Of a DNA stretch of 15,944 nt, positions 5,993-15,100 are shown piece by piece. A program made the translations under genes and the position numbers. The notes beneath the pieces are model-generated. The model had not been told where the DNA came from and searched no databases. It saw only the letters and a list, made by a program, of their open reading frames with translations. The stretch is from Puniceicoccales bacterium (GTDB lineage: Bacteria > Verrucomicrobiota > Verrucomicrobiia > Opitutales > UBA953): positions 1-15,944 of the forward strand of contig JAITXH010000149.1 in assembly GCA_031284845.1 (NCBI GenBank), read 5' to 3'. Position 1 is the stretch's first letter; each line of letters begins with the position of its first letter.

Positions 5993-8900
5993 ATGCGCTG
6001 TCGTCTTCTCTCCGTGCGGTTTCTTCCGCTTTTCCTCTTCGCCCTCCTCGCCTGCATCCCTGCCGTCGTTTTTGCAGAGGGTGCCGCCGATTTGAAAAAA
6101 GTCGAAGACGCCAGAAAAAGCGGCAACCGAAAAGCCGCCCTTAGTCTCCTCGAGCCGATCATCGCCGCCGCCATCGTTGCTCAAGATTATGATACCGCCC
6201 TTGCCGCCATACTGGAAAAGGCCAGCACGACCAGTGACCTTGAATACAGGGAAAGGGATCTTGCCGTAATTCGTGTCCTTGCAGCCCACTTCGAGAGCGC
6301 CCCACCCGCTCTCAAGTCAATGCTTGCTGTCGCCCTCGCTAACACATGGCAGGGTTATTACAACAGCAACGGCCAGCATTGGCGACCCCGTGCCCGTTCC
6401 GATGCCCAAGCCGGCACCGATAATTTTCGCACGCGGGAAACCTTTGCCATCCGTGCCGAGATTCAGCGTTATTACGCTCTCGCCCTCGCCGACCCCGTTG
6501 CCCTCCAACGCATCCCCATCACCTCATTGGGATTGGCTTTAAAGCACGTCAAAGGATTCGGCGCACCGCGTTCCGATGCACTCCGCCCCACGCTTTATGA
6601 TTACATCGTTTACGACGCTATCACCTTTTACAGCTTCGGCAGGCCGGAGTTAACAGGTGCCGAGGACGACTTCCAGCTTGCTGCTGATTCGCCGCTTCTG
6701 GGAACCCTCGAAGAGTTCCTCGATTGGAAACCGCAAGCCGCCGACACCAACTCGCCATTGCTCCATGCGATCCGCCTTTTCCAAGATGTTTTACGCTTCC
6801 ATCAAAACGATGCCTCGCCGCTCGCCTTGTGCGATGCCGACTTCTCCCGCATCATCTGGGCATGGAGAATTCTTGGCCGCACTGAGGATACTGAAGCCCA
6901 TATTGACCGTGCGCTGTTTGCCCACATTGAATACTGGAAAGACTGCGAGGCGGCCAGTGAGTCTGCTGCCGAGTTCGCTTTCGAACTCCGCCACACAGCT
7001 TCTGCAAAAGCTCATGCCATTGCCTCTCGCGGCGTGGCGCTCCACCCGGCCAGTGCCGCTGCCGACCGCTGCCGCACCCTCATCGCCCAAATCGAAGACC
7101 CCGAGCTGCTCTTCCTCGAAACCGAATTTGTCTGGAATGCTTCGGCATCTGAAATCGCCGTCGGCTACCGTAACATTGAGCGCGTTCATTTCCGTGCTAT
7201 CGCCGCAGAGTGGCATGAATTTCTCATGTTTGAACGCAGCCGTTCCGGGTATTTCAGCAAAGAGGTGCTCGACGAAATTCTAAAAAAAACTCCCGTGAAA
7301 ACATGGCAGGTCACGCTCCCGAAGACCACCGACTATGCCGTGCGTTTCCAGCACTTCACCGCTCCTGCCAAGCTCCCGCCCGGCCCCTATTTCATCGTCG
7401 CCAGCGTCAACGAAAAGTTTTCCATCGAAGAGAACACCCTCGTCCATGCCGCGGTGTGGGTGAGTGATCTGACGCTTGTCTTTGACTATGACTCCGTCAA
7501 TGCCGCCAACCCGAATGACAACATCCACGGCCATGTGCTTAATGCCATCACCGGTGAGCCTGTGCCTGGTGCTTCTATCTCCGGCTGGTATCTCGACAAC
7601 ACATCGAAACGGGAAAAAAGCCAGCCAGTCAAAACGGATGCCACTGGCGCATTTTCTTTCCGCACCCCCTTTTACGACAGAAATCTTCTCCTCGTTGAAA
7701 GTCCGGACGGACACAAAATAAGCACCGTCACTCACCGCGAAACCGAGTATGGCAGAGTCTATCCGCGTCAGGAGAACATGAAAAATGGATACTTACGCGG
7801 TTCAATGTATGCCCGCCTCTTCACAGATCGCTCTATTTACCGCCCGGGCCAGAGTATCCAATTTAAAGCTGTGCTCTTCACTGCCGATGAGCGGGCAAAC
7901 AAATATGCCACCCTCGACAGGCGGGAAATCACCGTCGTCCTGAATGGCCCCGCTAATAAGGAGGTCGCCCGCCAGAAGCTTCGCACCAACGGCTACGGCA
8001 CTGTCACCGGCAGTTTCACGGTTCCGCCCGGACGGCTTAATGGCGCTTACACTCTCTATGTGCAAAGCAACGAAGGGTGGGGGAGGCACAGCTCGGCGCG
8101 GATCTACATTGAGGAATACAAACGGCCCAAGTTTGAAGTCCTTCTCGGCACTCCTGTTTCCCCTCCGAAACTTGACGCTGCCGCCACACTCACCGGCACT
8201 GCCGTTGCTTACACGGGCGCCCCTGTGGATGGCGCAAAAGTCAAGTGGAGTGTAAAGCGTATTGTCCATTGGCCGAGTTGGTGCTGGTGGTTTGCGCCAC
8301 GCCCGGAACGCCTCATCGCCCGCGGCACAACGGTTACCGACGCTACGGGTAAGTTTACTGTCGAATTCACCGCTGAGACGGAAAAAATCACCAAGCCCGA
8401 AGACGAACCCCGCTTCGACTACGAAGTCACCGCCGAAGTCACCGACAGCACAGGAGAGACCCGCGAGGCCATGCGCCGTGTCACCGTCGGTTACACGGCT
8501 CTTCAGGCCGGAATTGCCGTCGCCGCATGGCAGACGCCCGATGCCCCCGTCGCGCTCAAGCTCACTGTAGCCTCGCTTACTGGCGAACCGCAGAAAGCCA
8601 CCGGACAGCTCACCATCTATGCGCTTCGCCAACCCGGGAAAATCATCCGCCCGAAGTTGAAACCATCTAAACACACAGAGTCCAATGAGAGAAGCAACGC
8701 AGAAGACCCCGCCGATCCGCGCACATGGAAGGAAGGGGAAAGCGTTGCTACGAAAACATTCACGACCGACACCACCGGTGCCGCCACCATTTTTGCCAAA
8801 CTTCCCGTAGGCATCTATCGCGCGATTCTTAGCACCAGCGACGCCTTTGGCCAACCCGTGAGCGCCCGCACGGAAATCACCGTTGCGGACCCCGCCGCCA

Positions 8901-11900
8901 CTCATGCCGCTGTGCGCGTGCCGTTTTCCTTCGTCGTTGCAAAAGACGAATTTCAGCCCGGTGATACCTTTACCGCGCTCTGGAGCAGCGGCTATAACAC
9001 TGCCCGCGCTTTTGTCAGCATCGAGCACAGAGGGAAAATCATCAGGCGCTTTTGGACTGACCCCGCCCGCACACAGCAGAAAATTACATTCCCCGTCACC
9101 GAAGAACTGCGCGGCGGTTTCACCGTGCATATCTTCCAAGTCCGCGAAAACCATTTTTATGCACGGGATGAAATCATCCGTGTCCCGTGGAAAAACAAAG
9201 AACTCGATTTCATTTGGGAGCGCTTCAACTCCAAGCTCATCCCCGGCGAACGCGAGACATGGACACTGCGCATTCAGGGCAAAGGCAAGAGCACCGTGCC
9301 TCCGCTTCCAGTCGAGCTTGCTGCTACACTTTACGATGCCTCACTGGATCAATTCGCATTACACAGTTGGGGCGATATTCAGGACATTTTTTACCGTGAG
9401 AATTACTGTTATCGAAACTACTTCGCCGGCGAATGGAGAATCGGGGTCAGGCAAACCGACAATCTTGTGAATTCCGCAGGGCGTGTTTTGCCTCCCCGCG
9501 GCAGCTATCGCCGCTGGCCTGCTTTCATAGATCGTCGTAGTTATGGTGTGGGCTTTGGTGGCGGCAGCAGTTCTGCAGACACAGAGCCGGTGCGCATTCG
9601 CGCTAACGCAGCCGACAATCCGCCTGACCTTGATACCATTAGCGCCCGCAAAAATTTCAGCGAAAGCGCCTTCTTCTTTCCGGCCATCATTTCCGGAGCC
9701 GACGGCACCGTGCGCTTTGAGTTCACCGCGCCCGAAGTGCTCACGCGTTGGAAGCTCCTCGTCTTTGCCCACGACAAACAACTCCGTTCTGGTGTCCTCA
9801 CCGACGCTACCATTGTCACCGCAAAAGGCTTCATGGTGCAGCCCAACGCTCCTCGTTTTGTTCGCGAGGGCGATGTCATCGAATTTCCCGTCAAGCTCAC
9901 CAACAAAACCGACGCTCCACAAACGGGCCGCGTTCGCCTCAGTTTCACCGACGCCCTCAGTCTCGCATCCGCCGATGCCCGCCTCGGCAACGCCACTCCG
10001 GAGTGTGCTTTCACGCTCGCCCCGCGCAGCTCGCAAACGCTGTCATGGCGCGTCTGCATTCCAGACGGGCAGGGCTACCTCATCTACAAAGCCGTCGCCA
10101 CCGCCGGACGCGTCTCCGACGGAGAGGAGAGTTTTTTGCCCGTCCTCAGTCGCCGCCCGCTTATCACCGAGAGCCTCACCTTCTCGGCTCCCGGGAGCAC
10201 GGGTCTTCGACCCGCTTCAAACAGCGAGTCAGAGACTCGCGCTCCCAGTGTCACCCGCACCATTCCCTTTCCCTCCCTTCTCGCCTCCGCTGCCGACCCC
10301 ACCCTCCGCCACGAATCCCTCACTGTGCAAATGTTCTCCAACCCCGCGTGGGCCGCAGTCATGGCGTTGCCCTACCTCATGGAGTTCCCCCACGAGTGCA
10401 ACGAACAGCTCTTCAGCCGCTATTACGCCAACGCCCTCGCCCGGCATATCGTCAACGCCAATCCCAAACTCGCCCGCGTCGTTGCACAATGGAAAGACAT
10501 GCCTGCCCCTGAATCTGCGTTTTTCAAAAATGGAGACCTCAAATCCATCCTCATCGCGGAAACCCCGTGGTTACGGGCCGCAGAAGGCGAGTCCGCTCAA
10601 CGCCGCGAGATCGGCCTCCTCTTTGAGAAAAACAGCACGGACGCCGAACTTAACGCCGCGCTGAAAAAACTCTCCGGGCGCCAACTTCCCGATGGTGCCT
10701 GGGGTTGGTTTCCCGGCGGCTCTGCCAACGATTTCATTACGCGCCACATCGTCGCCGGGTTTGGCAAGCTCGCCCGTCTTGGCGTCGTTGTGGACAGAAA
10801 GTCCGTTGAACGCGCTCTTCCGCGCCTCGATGCCTGGCTTGCCGCCGAGCTTGTTCGCATCAAAGCTGAGGCCACAAAGCACGGCAAAAATTACAAAGAG
10901 GAAAACGCTATTACCCCCATGTATGCCTTCCATCTCTATGCCCGCAGCTTTTTCCCGGAGACTCCTGTCGCCGCCGGACACGTCGAAGCCTACGCCTATT
11001 TCACTGCGCAAGCTGTCGCCAATTGGCAGAAGCTCCCGTTGCAATCGCAGGCCCACGTCGCTCTGGCTTTGCACCGCACTGGCAGCGCGGGTCTCCGACC
11101 CGTTCCTGGGACCATCTTGCGCTCCCTCCGCGAACGCGCCAAAAGCGCCCCCGGCCAAGTCACCTTTTGGCCAGAAAACGCCAGCTCCCGCGCTTGGTAT
11201 TGGTATCAAGCGCCCATCGAAACACACGCGCTTTTCATCGAAGCCTTCTCCGAAATCGCTCCAGAACCTGCATTCCTCAACGAACTCCAAACGTGGCTCC
11301 TCAAGCAAAAGCAGGCGCGATTCTGGCCTACGACCAAGTCCAACACCGAGGCCGTTTACGCTCTCCTCCTGCGCGGCACGGAACAATTTGCCTTCGATGC
11401 TCCTGTGGACATCAAGCTGGGAACGCACTCCATTGTTCCGCAAAACGTGGAGGCCGGCACGGGTTTTTATTCCGAACGTCTCCCCGGTTCTGCCGTTCGT
11501 CCTGATATGGGCAACATCACCGTCTCCAAGGCAACGCCCGGCATCGCGTGGGGAAGTGTGACATGGCAGTATTTTCAGGACATCGAAAAAATTACCTCGA
11601 ATACCGCCACGCCGTTGAAGCTCAAAAAGACGCTGTGGAAGCAAGTTCTCACAAAGTCGGGCAAAGCGCTTGTCTCTGTTTCGCAAAGCAAAGTGAATCC
11701 CGGCGATACCCTTATTGTCCGGCTCGAGTTGAGCACGGATCGCGCCATGGAGTTTGTCCACCTGAAAGACCAGCGTGCCAGCGGCACCGAGCCGGTGAAC
11801 GTCTTAAGCGGTCGTCGGCGAAGCAGAAATCTTGAGTATTACGTGAGCGTGAAAGACACGGCTACGCACTTCTTCATAGATTGGCTTCCCGCCGGGACAC

Positions 11901-12028
11901 ACGTTTTGGAATATCCGGTGCGCGTTCAATTACGCGGTGTTTATCCCAGCGGCATTGCAGAAATCCAGTCCATGTATGCTCCCGAGCTCAATGCCCACAG
12001 CGAAAGTATCCCCCTTGTTGTGGAGTAA
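5993..12028 (+). CDS. Giant alpha-2-macroglobulin-like protein with thioester-type motif
   Basis: This 2011-residue secreted protein belongs to the bacterial alpha-2-macroglobulin (MG2/A2M) superfamily, whose characterised members trap or block proteases in the periplasm or envelope. A Sec signal peptide (1-28, ...AVVFA|EG) is followed by an alpha-helix-rich region (about 30-480, with LRPTLYDY at 197-204). Next come a carboxypeptidase-regulatory-like beta domain (513-575, starting GHVLNAITGEPVPGA), an MG2 domain (607 onward, DRSIYRPGQSIQFK), further MG domains, a Gly/Ser-rich linker (1184-1216), and the A2M core from SARKNFSESAFFFP (1217 onward) through FTAPEVLTRW. The thioester domain carries CNEQ at 1469-1472 and WGWFPGG near 1570, and the C-terminal bMG10-like domain is about 1890-2011. 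Cys and Gln of C-x-E-Q are both kept, so a thioester is possible. An LLAC at 18-21 could be read as a lipobox, but the hydrophobic core continues past it. I chose ATG 5993 over GTG 5978 (five extra residues). Two REP-like palindromes are inserted in frame. Confidence 0.9.
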   Translation: MRCRLLSVRFLPLFLFALLACIPAVVFAEGAADLKKVEDARKSGNRKAALSLLEPIIAAAIVAQDYDTALAAILEKASTTSDLEYRERDLAVIRVLAAHFESAPPALKSMLAVALANTWQGYYNSNGQHWRPRARSDAQAGTDNFRTRETFAIRAEIQRYYALALADPVALQRIPITSLGLALKHVKGFGAPRSDALRPTLYDYIVYDAITFYSFGRPELTGAEDDFQLAADSPLLGTLEEFLDWKPQAADTNSPLLHAIRLFQDVLRFHQNDASPLALCDADFSRIIWAWRILGRTEDTEAHIDRALFAHIEYWKDCEAASESAAEFAFELRHTASAKAHAIASRGVALHPASAAADRCRTLIAQIEDPELLFLETEFVWNASASEIAVGYRNIERVHFRAIAAEWHEFLMFERSRSGYFSKEVLDEILKKTPVKTWQVTLPKTTDYAVRFQHFTAPAKLPPGPYFIVASVNEKFSIEENTLVHAAVWVSDLTLVFDYDSVNAANPNDNIHGHVLNAITGEPVPGASISGWYLDNTSKREKSQPVKTDATGAFSFRTPFYDRNLLLVESPDGHKISTVTHRETEYGRVYPRQENMKNGYLRGSMYARLFTDRSIYRPGQSIQFKAVLFTADERANKYATLDRREITVVLNGPANKEVARQKLRTNGYGTVTGSFTVPPGRLNGAYTLYVQSNEGWGRHSSARIYIEEYKRPKFEVLLGTPVSPPKLDAAATLTGTAVAYTGAPVDGAKVKWSVKRIVHWPSWCWWFAPRPERLIARGTTVTDATGKFTVEFTAETEKITKPEDEPRFDYEVTAEVTDSTGETREAMRRVTVGYTALQAGIAVAAWQTPDAPVALKLTVASLTGEPQKATGQLTIYALRQPGKIIRPKLKPSKHTESNERSNAEDPADPRTWKEGESVATKTFTTDTTGAATIFAKLPVGIYRAILSTSDAFGQPVSARTEITVADPAATHAAVRVPFSFVVAKDEFQPGDTFTALWSSGYNTARAFVSIEHRGKIIRRFWTDPARTQQKITFPVTEELRGGFTVHIFQVRENHFYARDEIIRVPWKNKELDFIWERFNSKLIPGERETWTLRIQGKGKSTVPPLPVELAATLYDASLDQFALHSWGDIQDIFYRENYCYRNYFAGEWRIGVRQTDNLVNSAGRVLPPRGSYRRWPAFIDRRSYGVGFGGGSSSADTEPVRIRANAADNPPDLDTISARKNFSESAFFFPAIISGADGTVRFEFTAPEVLTRWKLLVFAHDKQLRSGVLTDATIVTAKGFMVQPNAPRFVREGDVIEFPVKLTNKTDAPQTGRVRLSFTDALSLASADARLGNATPECAFTLAPRSSQTLSWRVCIPDGQGYLIYKAVATAGRVSDGEESFLPVLSRRPLITESLTFSAPGSTGLRPASNSESETRAPSVTRTIPFPSLLASAADPTLRHESLTVQMFSNPAWAAVMALPYLMEFPHECNEQLFSRYYANALARHIVNANPKLARVVAQWKDMPAPESAFFKNGDLKSILIAETPWLRAAEGESAQRREIGLLFEKNSTDAELNAALKKLSGRQLPDGAWGWFPGGSANDFITRHIVAGFGKLARLGVVVDRKSVERALPRLDAWLAAELVRIKAEATKHGKNYKEENAITPMYAFHLYARSFFPETPVAAGHVEAYAYFTAQAVANWQKLPLQSQAHVALALHRTGSAGLRPVPGTILRSLRERAKSAPGQVTFWPENASSRAWYWYQAPIETHALFIEAFSEIAPEPAFLNELQTWLLKQKQARFWPTTKSNTEAVYALLLRGTEQFAFDAPVDIKLGTHSIVPQNVEAGTGFYSERLPGSAVRPDMGNITVSKATPGIAWGSVTWQYFQDIEKITSNTATPLKLKKTLWKQVLTKSGKALVSVSQSKVNPGDTLIVRLELSTDRAMEFVHLKDQRASGTEPVNVLSGRRRSRNLEYYVSVKDTATHFFIDWLPAGTHVLEYPVRVQLRGVYPSGIAEIQSMYAPELNAHSESIPLVVE
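10187..10246. repeat. REP-like compound palindrome inserted in frame in the first macroglobulin gene
   Basis: A perfect 12-bp palindrome GCTCCCGGGAGC (10187-10198) is followed by two hairpins: CGGGTC-TTC-GACCCG (10200-10214) and GCGAGTC-AGA-GACTCGC (10224-10240). GCTCCC (10241-10246) then closes an outer stem with GGGAGC at 10193-10198, so the unit can fold as a three-way or cruciform structure. It encodes about residues 1401-1418 (GSTGLRPASNSESETRAPS), a segment that looks like an extra loop between conserved beta strands. The reading frame is preserved. Confidence 0.75.
11085..11105. repeat. Second REP-like hairpin in the same gene
   Basis: CGGGTC-TCC-GACCCG (11088-11102) repeats the 6-bp stem of the hairpin at 10200-10214, with one base different in the loop (TCC versus TTC). 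It encodes GLRPV, parallel to GLRPA in the first element. It falls in a loop of the thioester domain (about residue 1698-1704) between LALHRTG and the SLRERAK helix. The second hairpin and the outer GGGAGC/GCTCCC arms of the first element are not seen, so it is a partial or simpler copy. Confidence 0.6.
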
Positions 12029-12100
12029 ATTCCAAATGCTAAATGCACTTAACCCGTGTTTTCCTTTGCCGTTCTAATCAGGAGCATCCAATTCATAACC

Positions 12101-15100
12101 ATGAAAATCCGTCTATCTTTCCCTCTTGTCGCGCTCTTTGCGTTCCTCGCCATATTGATGCCAGCCTTTGCAGCCGACCCCGCTGTGCAGGAGCACGAAC
12201 CCGTTCGCGCCCAAGCCGAGCGAGACCTCGACGACTGGCTCGTGAACGCTGTCCGCAAAGCTGAAGACACCGGAAATTTTCTGGGAGATCACAATGCTGA
12301 GGTCGCGAGAGCCAAAGCGCTTTCCCTCTTTCTCGATAAGGCTCCACCCGTATGCCGTTCTTTGATCGCCCTCGCTATTGCCGAAGAATATAAGAGCCAG
12401 CTCTATCGCAACTCCACGGAGCTTGCTGCACGCCCGGCAGCCAAGGTTGTCGAGGCCGACATCCACACATGGAACACCGCCCGTTTTCACGCTGAGATTA
12501 AACGTCTCCATGCCCTCGCGCTTGCCGATACCGCCGCGCTTCAACGCACTCCCGTTTCCACTTTTTCCTCCTATTTCTCGAGCATCGCACGAGCTTCCTC
12601 CTCGCATCCGAAATTCAACGACGCCCTCCGCCCGACGCTCTACGATTACGTGGCGCACGAAATTATCATTAGCTCGAACTCGCATTTTCGCTCTTATTGG
12701 AGATACAACCCTGTCTCTCCCGTCTTGCCGACCGATACGCCGCTGCTTGTCCCACTGGAAGAGTTTCTCGCATGGCAACCCAAGGCAGCCGACGCCGATT
12801 CCGAGACGCTTTATGCCATCCGTCTCTTTCAAGATGTTCTCCGTTTTCATCAAAACGACGCCACGCCGGATGCTCTCGCCGACGCCGACTTGAACCGCCT
12901 TCTTTACGGCAACCGTCTCATCGGCGATTCTCCCGAAGCCAAGGTCCGCACAGAAGCAGCCTTGCGCACCTTCATCAAGCGTTGGGAAAATTGTGCCGTC
13001 GCCAGCGATGCCTATGCCGAGCTGGCCTTGTTGCTCGGTAACCACAAAAACCCCGAAAGCACTCGCATCGCAATCGAGCTTGCCCGCACTGGTGCTGCGC
13101 TCCACCCCGACAGCCCCGGTGGCAAGCGTTGCCACGCCATTGTTGTGCGGCTCGAAGCACCGGAGCTAATCTCACTGAACAGCGAAAAAATCTGGAATGC
13201 CCCATTCCCAGAACTCGAAATTACCTACCGCCGCGCCACGAAACTTTATATCCGCGTTGTCCCCGCCAACTTTGAAGAGGAACCGGACGACGAAAAAACC
13301 AGTTTCTCCCGCTTCGGTTACCTGCGACACGAAACGGTCTCCGAACTCCTGAAAAAAACTCCCGCGAAGACATGGCAAGTTCCGCTTCCCGCTTCCGACT
13401 ACGGCCCGCGTGTGTATCGTTTTTCCCCGCCAGAAGATCTCTCGCCGGGCTACTACTGCATCCTCGTGAGCGTGGACCAAAACTTTACCTACGAAACGAA
13501 ATCCACGAAAGATGCACCGCTTAACACTCTCTTTACCCACTTCGTCTGGGTAAGTAATATCGCGCTGCTCGCCGAGCCGCGTGGCAGGGACTTCGTCCGC
13601 GGCTTCGTCCTGAACGCCATCACCGGAGACCCAGTCCCAGGCGCCACCGTCACGGGACGCTATGATTCGTTTGAAGGGAATAAAACTGTCCACGTGAAAA
13701 CCGATGCCTCGGGTGCCTACATCCTCGAAAAATCAAACCACCTGCTTATCGCCCGTTCGCCGGACGGCCACCAAGTCGCTACCGACATGCAAATGAGAAT
13801 TAATTACAGAAGAGTCCGGGGAGGCTGGAAACGCTTCAACAATGGCCTGAACATGCACTTCTTCACCGACCGCGCCATCTACCGCCCCGGGCAAACCATC
13901 CACTTCAAAGGCATCGTCTTCACCTCGAATCACAACACCGGGAAGTTTCAAACCGTCGGTGCCGGGGAAACCATCACGGTCAAACTCAGCGGCTCCGCAG
14001 CAATCGCCACACTCCAGCTCATCACCAACGAGCATGGCTCTATCCACGGCACCTTTACCCTTCCTTCCGGCGGGTGGACTGGCTCATACGAGCTGCGAGG
14101 TTCCGGCAAAATTGGCGGCGAGGACTTCCGCACCGAACACTCCGTCGAAGTCGAAGAATACAAACGCCCGAAATTTGAAGTCGCGCTCAACCCCCCGCAA
14201 ATTTCCTTGCGCCCCGAGGTGCCCGTCACGCTCACTGGCGTTGCCACCGCCTATAACGGCGAACCAGTTATCGGCGCGCAGGTGCGCTATAAGGTCAAGT
14301 ATGGGAATGGGCACAAAGGCGTAAGAATGCCGGAATGCAAAGGCACCGCCACGACCAATGCCACGGGCGCGTTTTTCATCACCTTCCCCACCCACGCCGA
14401 ACAAGTCCATTATGCCGTCAGTGTCGAAATTACCGACGCCACGGGCGAGACCCGCGACGCCACGCTTACGCTAGAAATCCCTCCCGTCGCGCTCACAGCG
14501 CAACTCTCCGTCGAAGAATGGCAAACTATCGAGCATCCCGTTACCTTGAAAATCTCCACCGCACTGCCCATCGGCACTCCGCAAAAAGCCAGCGGAAAAC
14601 TCACCCTTCACGCGCTCAAGCAGCCGGAAAAGACGCTCCGTCCGCGCCTGCCTTTGGAAAGAGACCCCGACGAAGACAGAGGCTTCGATTACTCTGGTTA
14701 CCCTTTTCATGCGGCTAAGCGCGTCCCGTCCGAAACCGACCCTGCCGACCCCGCGAATTGGCCCACTGCGGAAGCCATCCTCTCGCAAGACATCGAAACC
14801 GACGCCAACGGCTCCGCGACTCTCACCACTGCCACCGCGCTTCCCGCCGGGATTTACCGCGCAGTATTCGCCACGCACGATGCCTTTGGAGAACCACTTT
14901 CTGCTACTGCGCAAATTATCGTCCACGACCTGCGTTCCGAAAAAACTGCTGTCCGCCTGCCGTTCATTTTCGCCGTCGAGAAAAGCGAACTCCGCGTGGG
15001 CGAAACTTTCCGCGCCTTATGGGACAGCGGTTGCGATACGGCCCGAGCCTTCGTGAGCATTGAGCGGCGTGGCAAAGTGATTCAAAGCTTTTGGACTGCC

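Noticed and set aside
6044..6055. Lipobox (LLAC) in the first macroglobulin signal peptide
   Set aside because: Hydrophobic residues continue after the Cys to a good A-x-A-like signal peptidase I site (VFA|E). The second copy has no Cys at this place, so a lipoprotein is less likely, though not excluded.
7802..9154. 450-codon open frame on the minus strand
   Set aside because: It lies inside the first macroglobulin gene, whose translation is well conserved; it is a shadow frame. The same applies to 10571-11761 and 12113-13135 on the minus strand and 9543-10664 on the plus strand.
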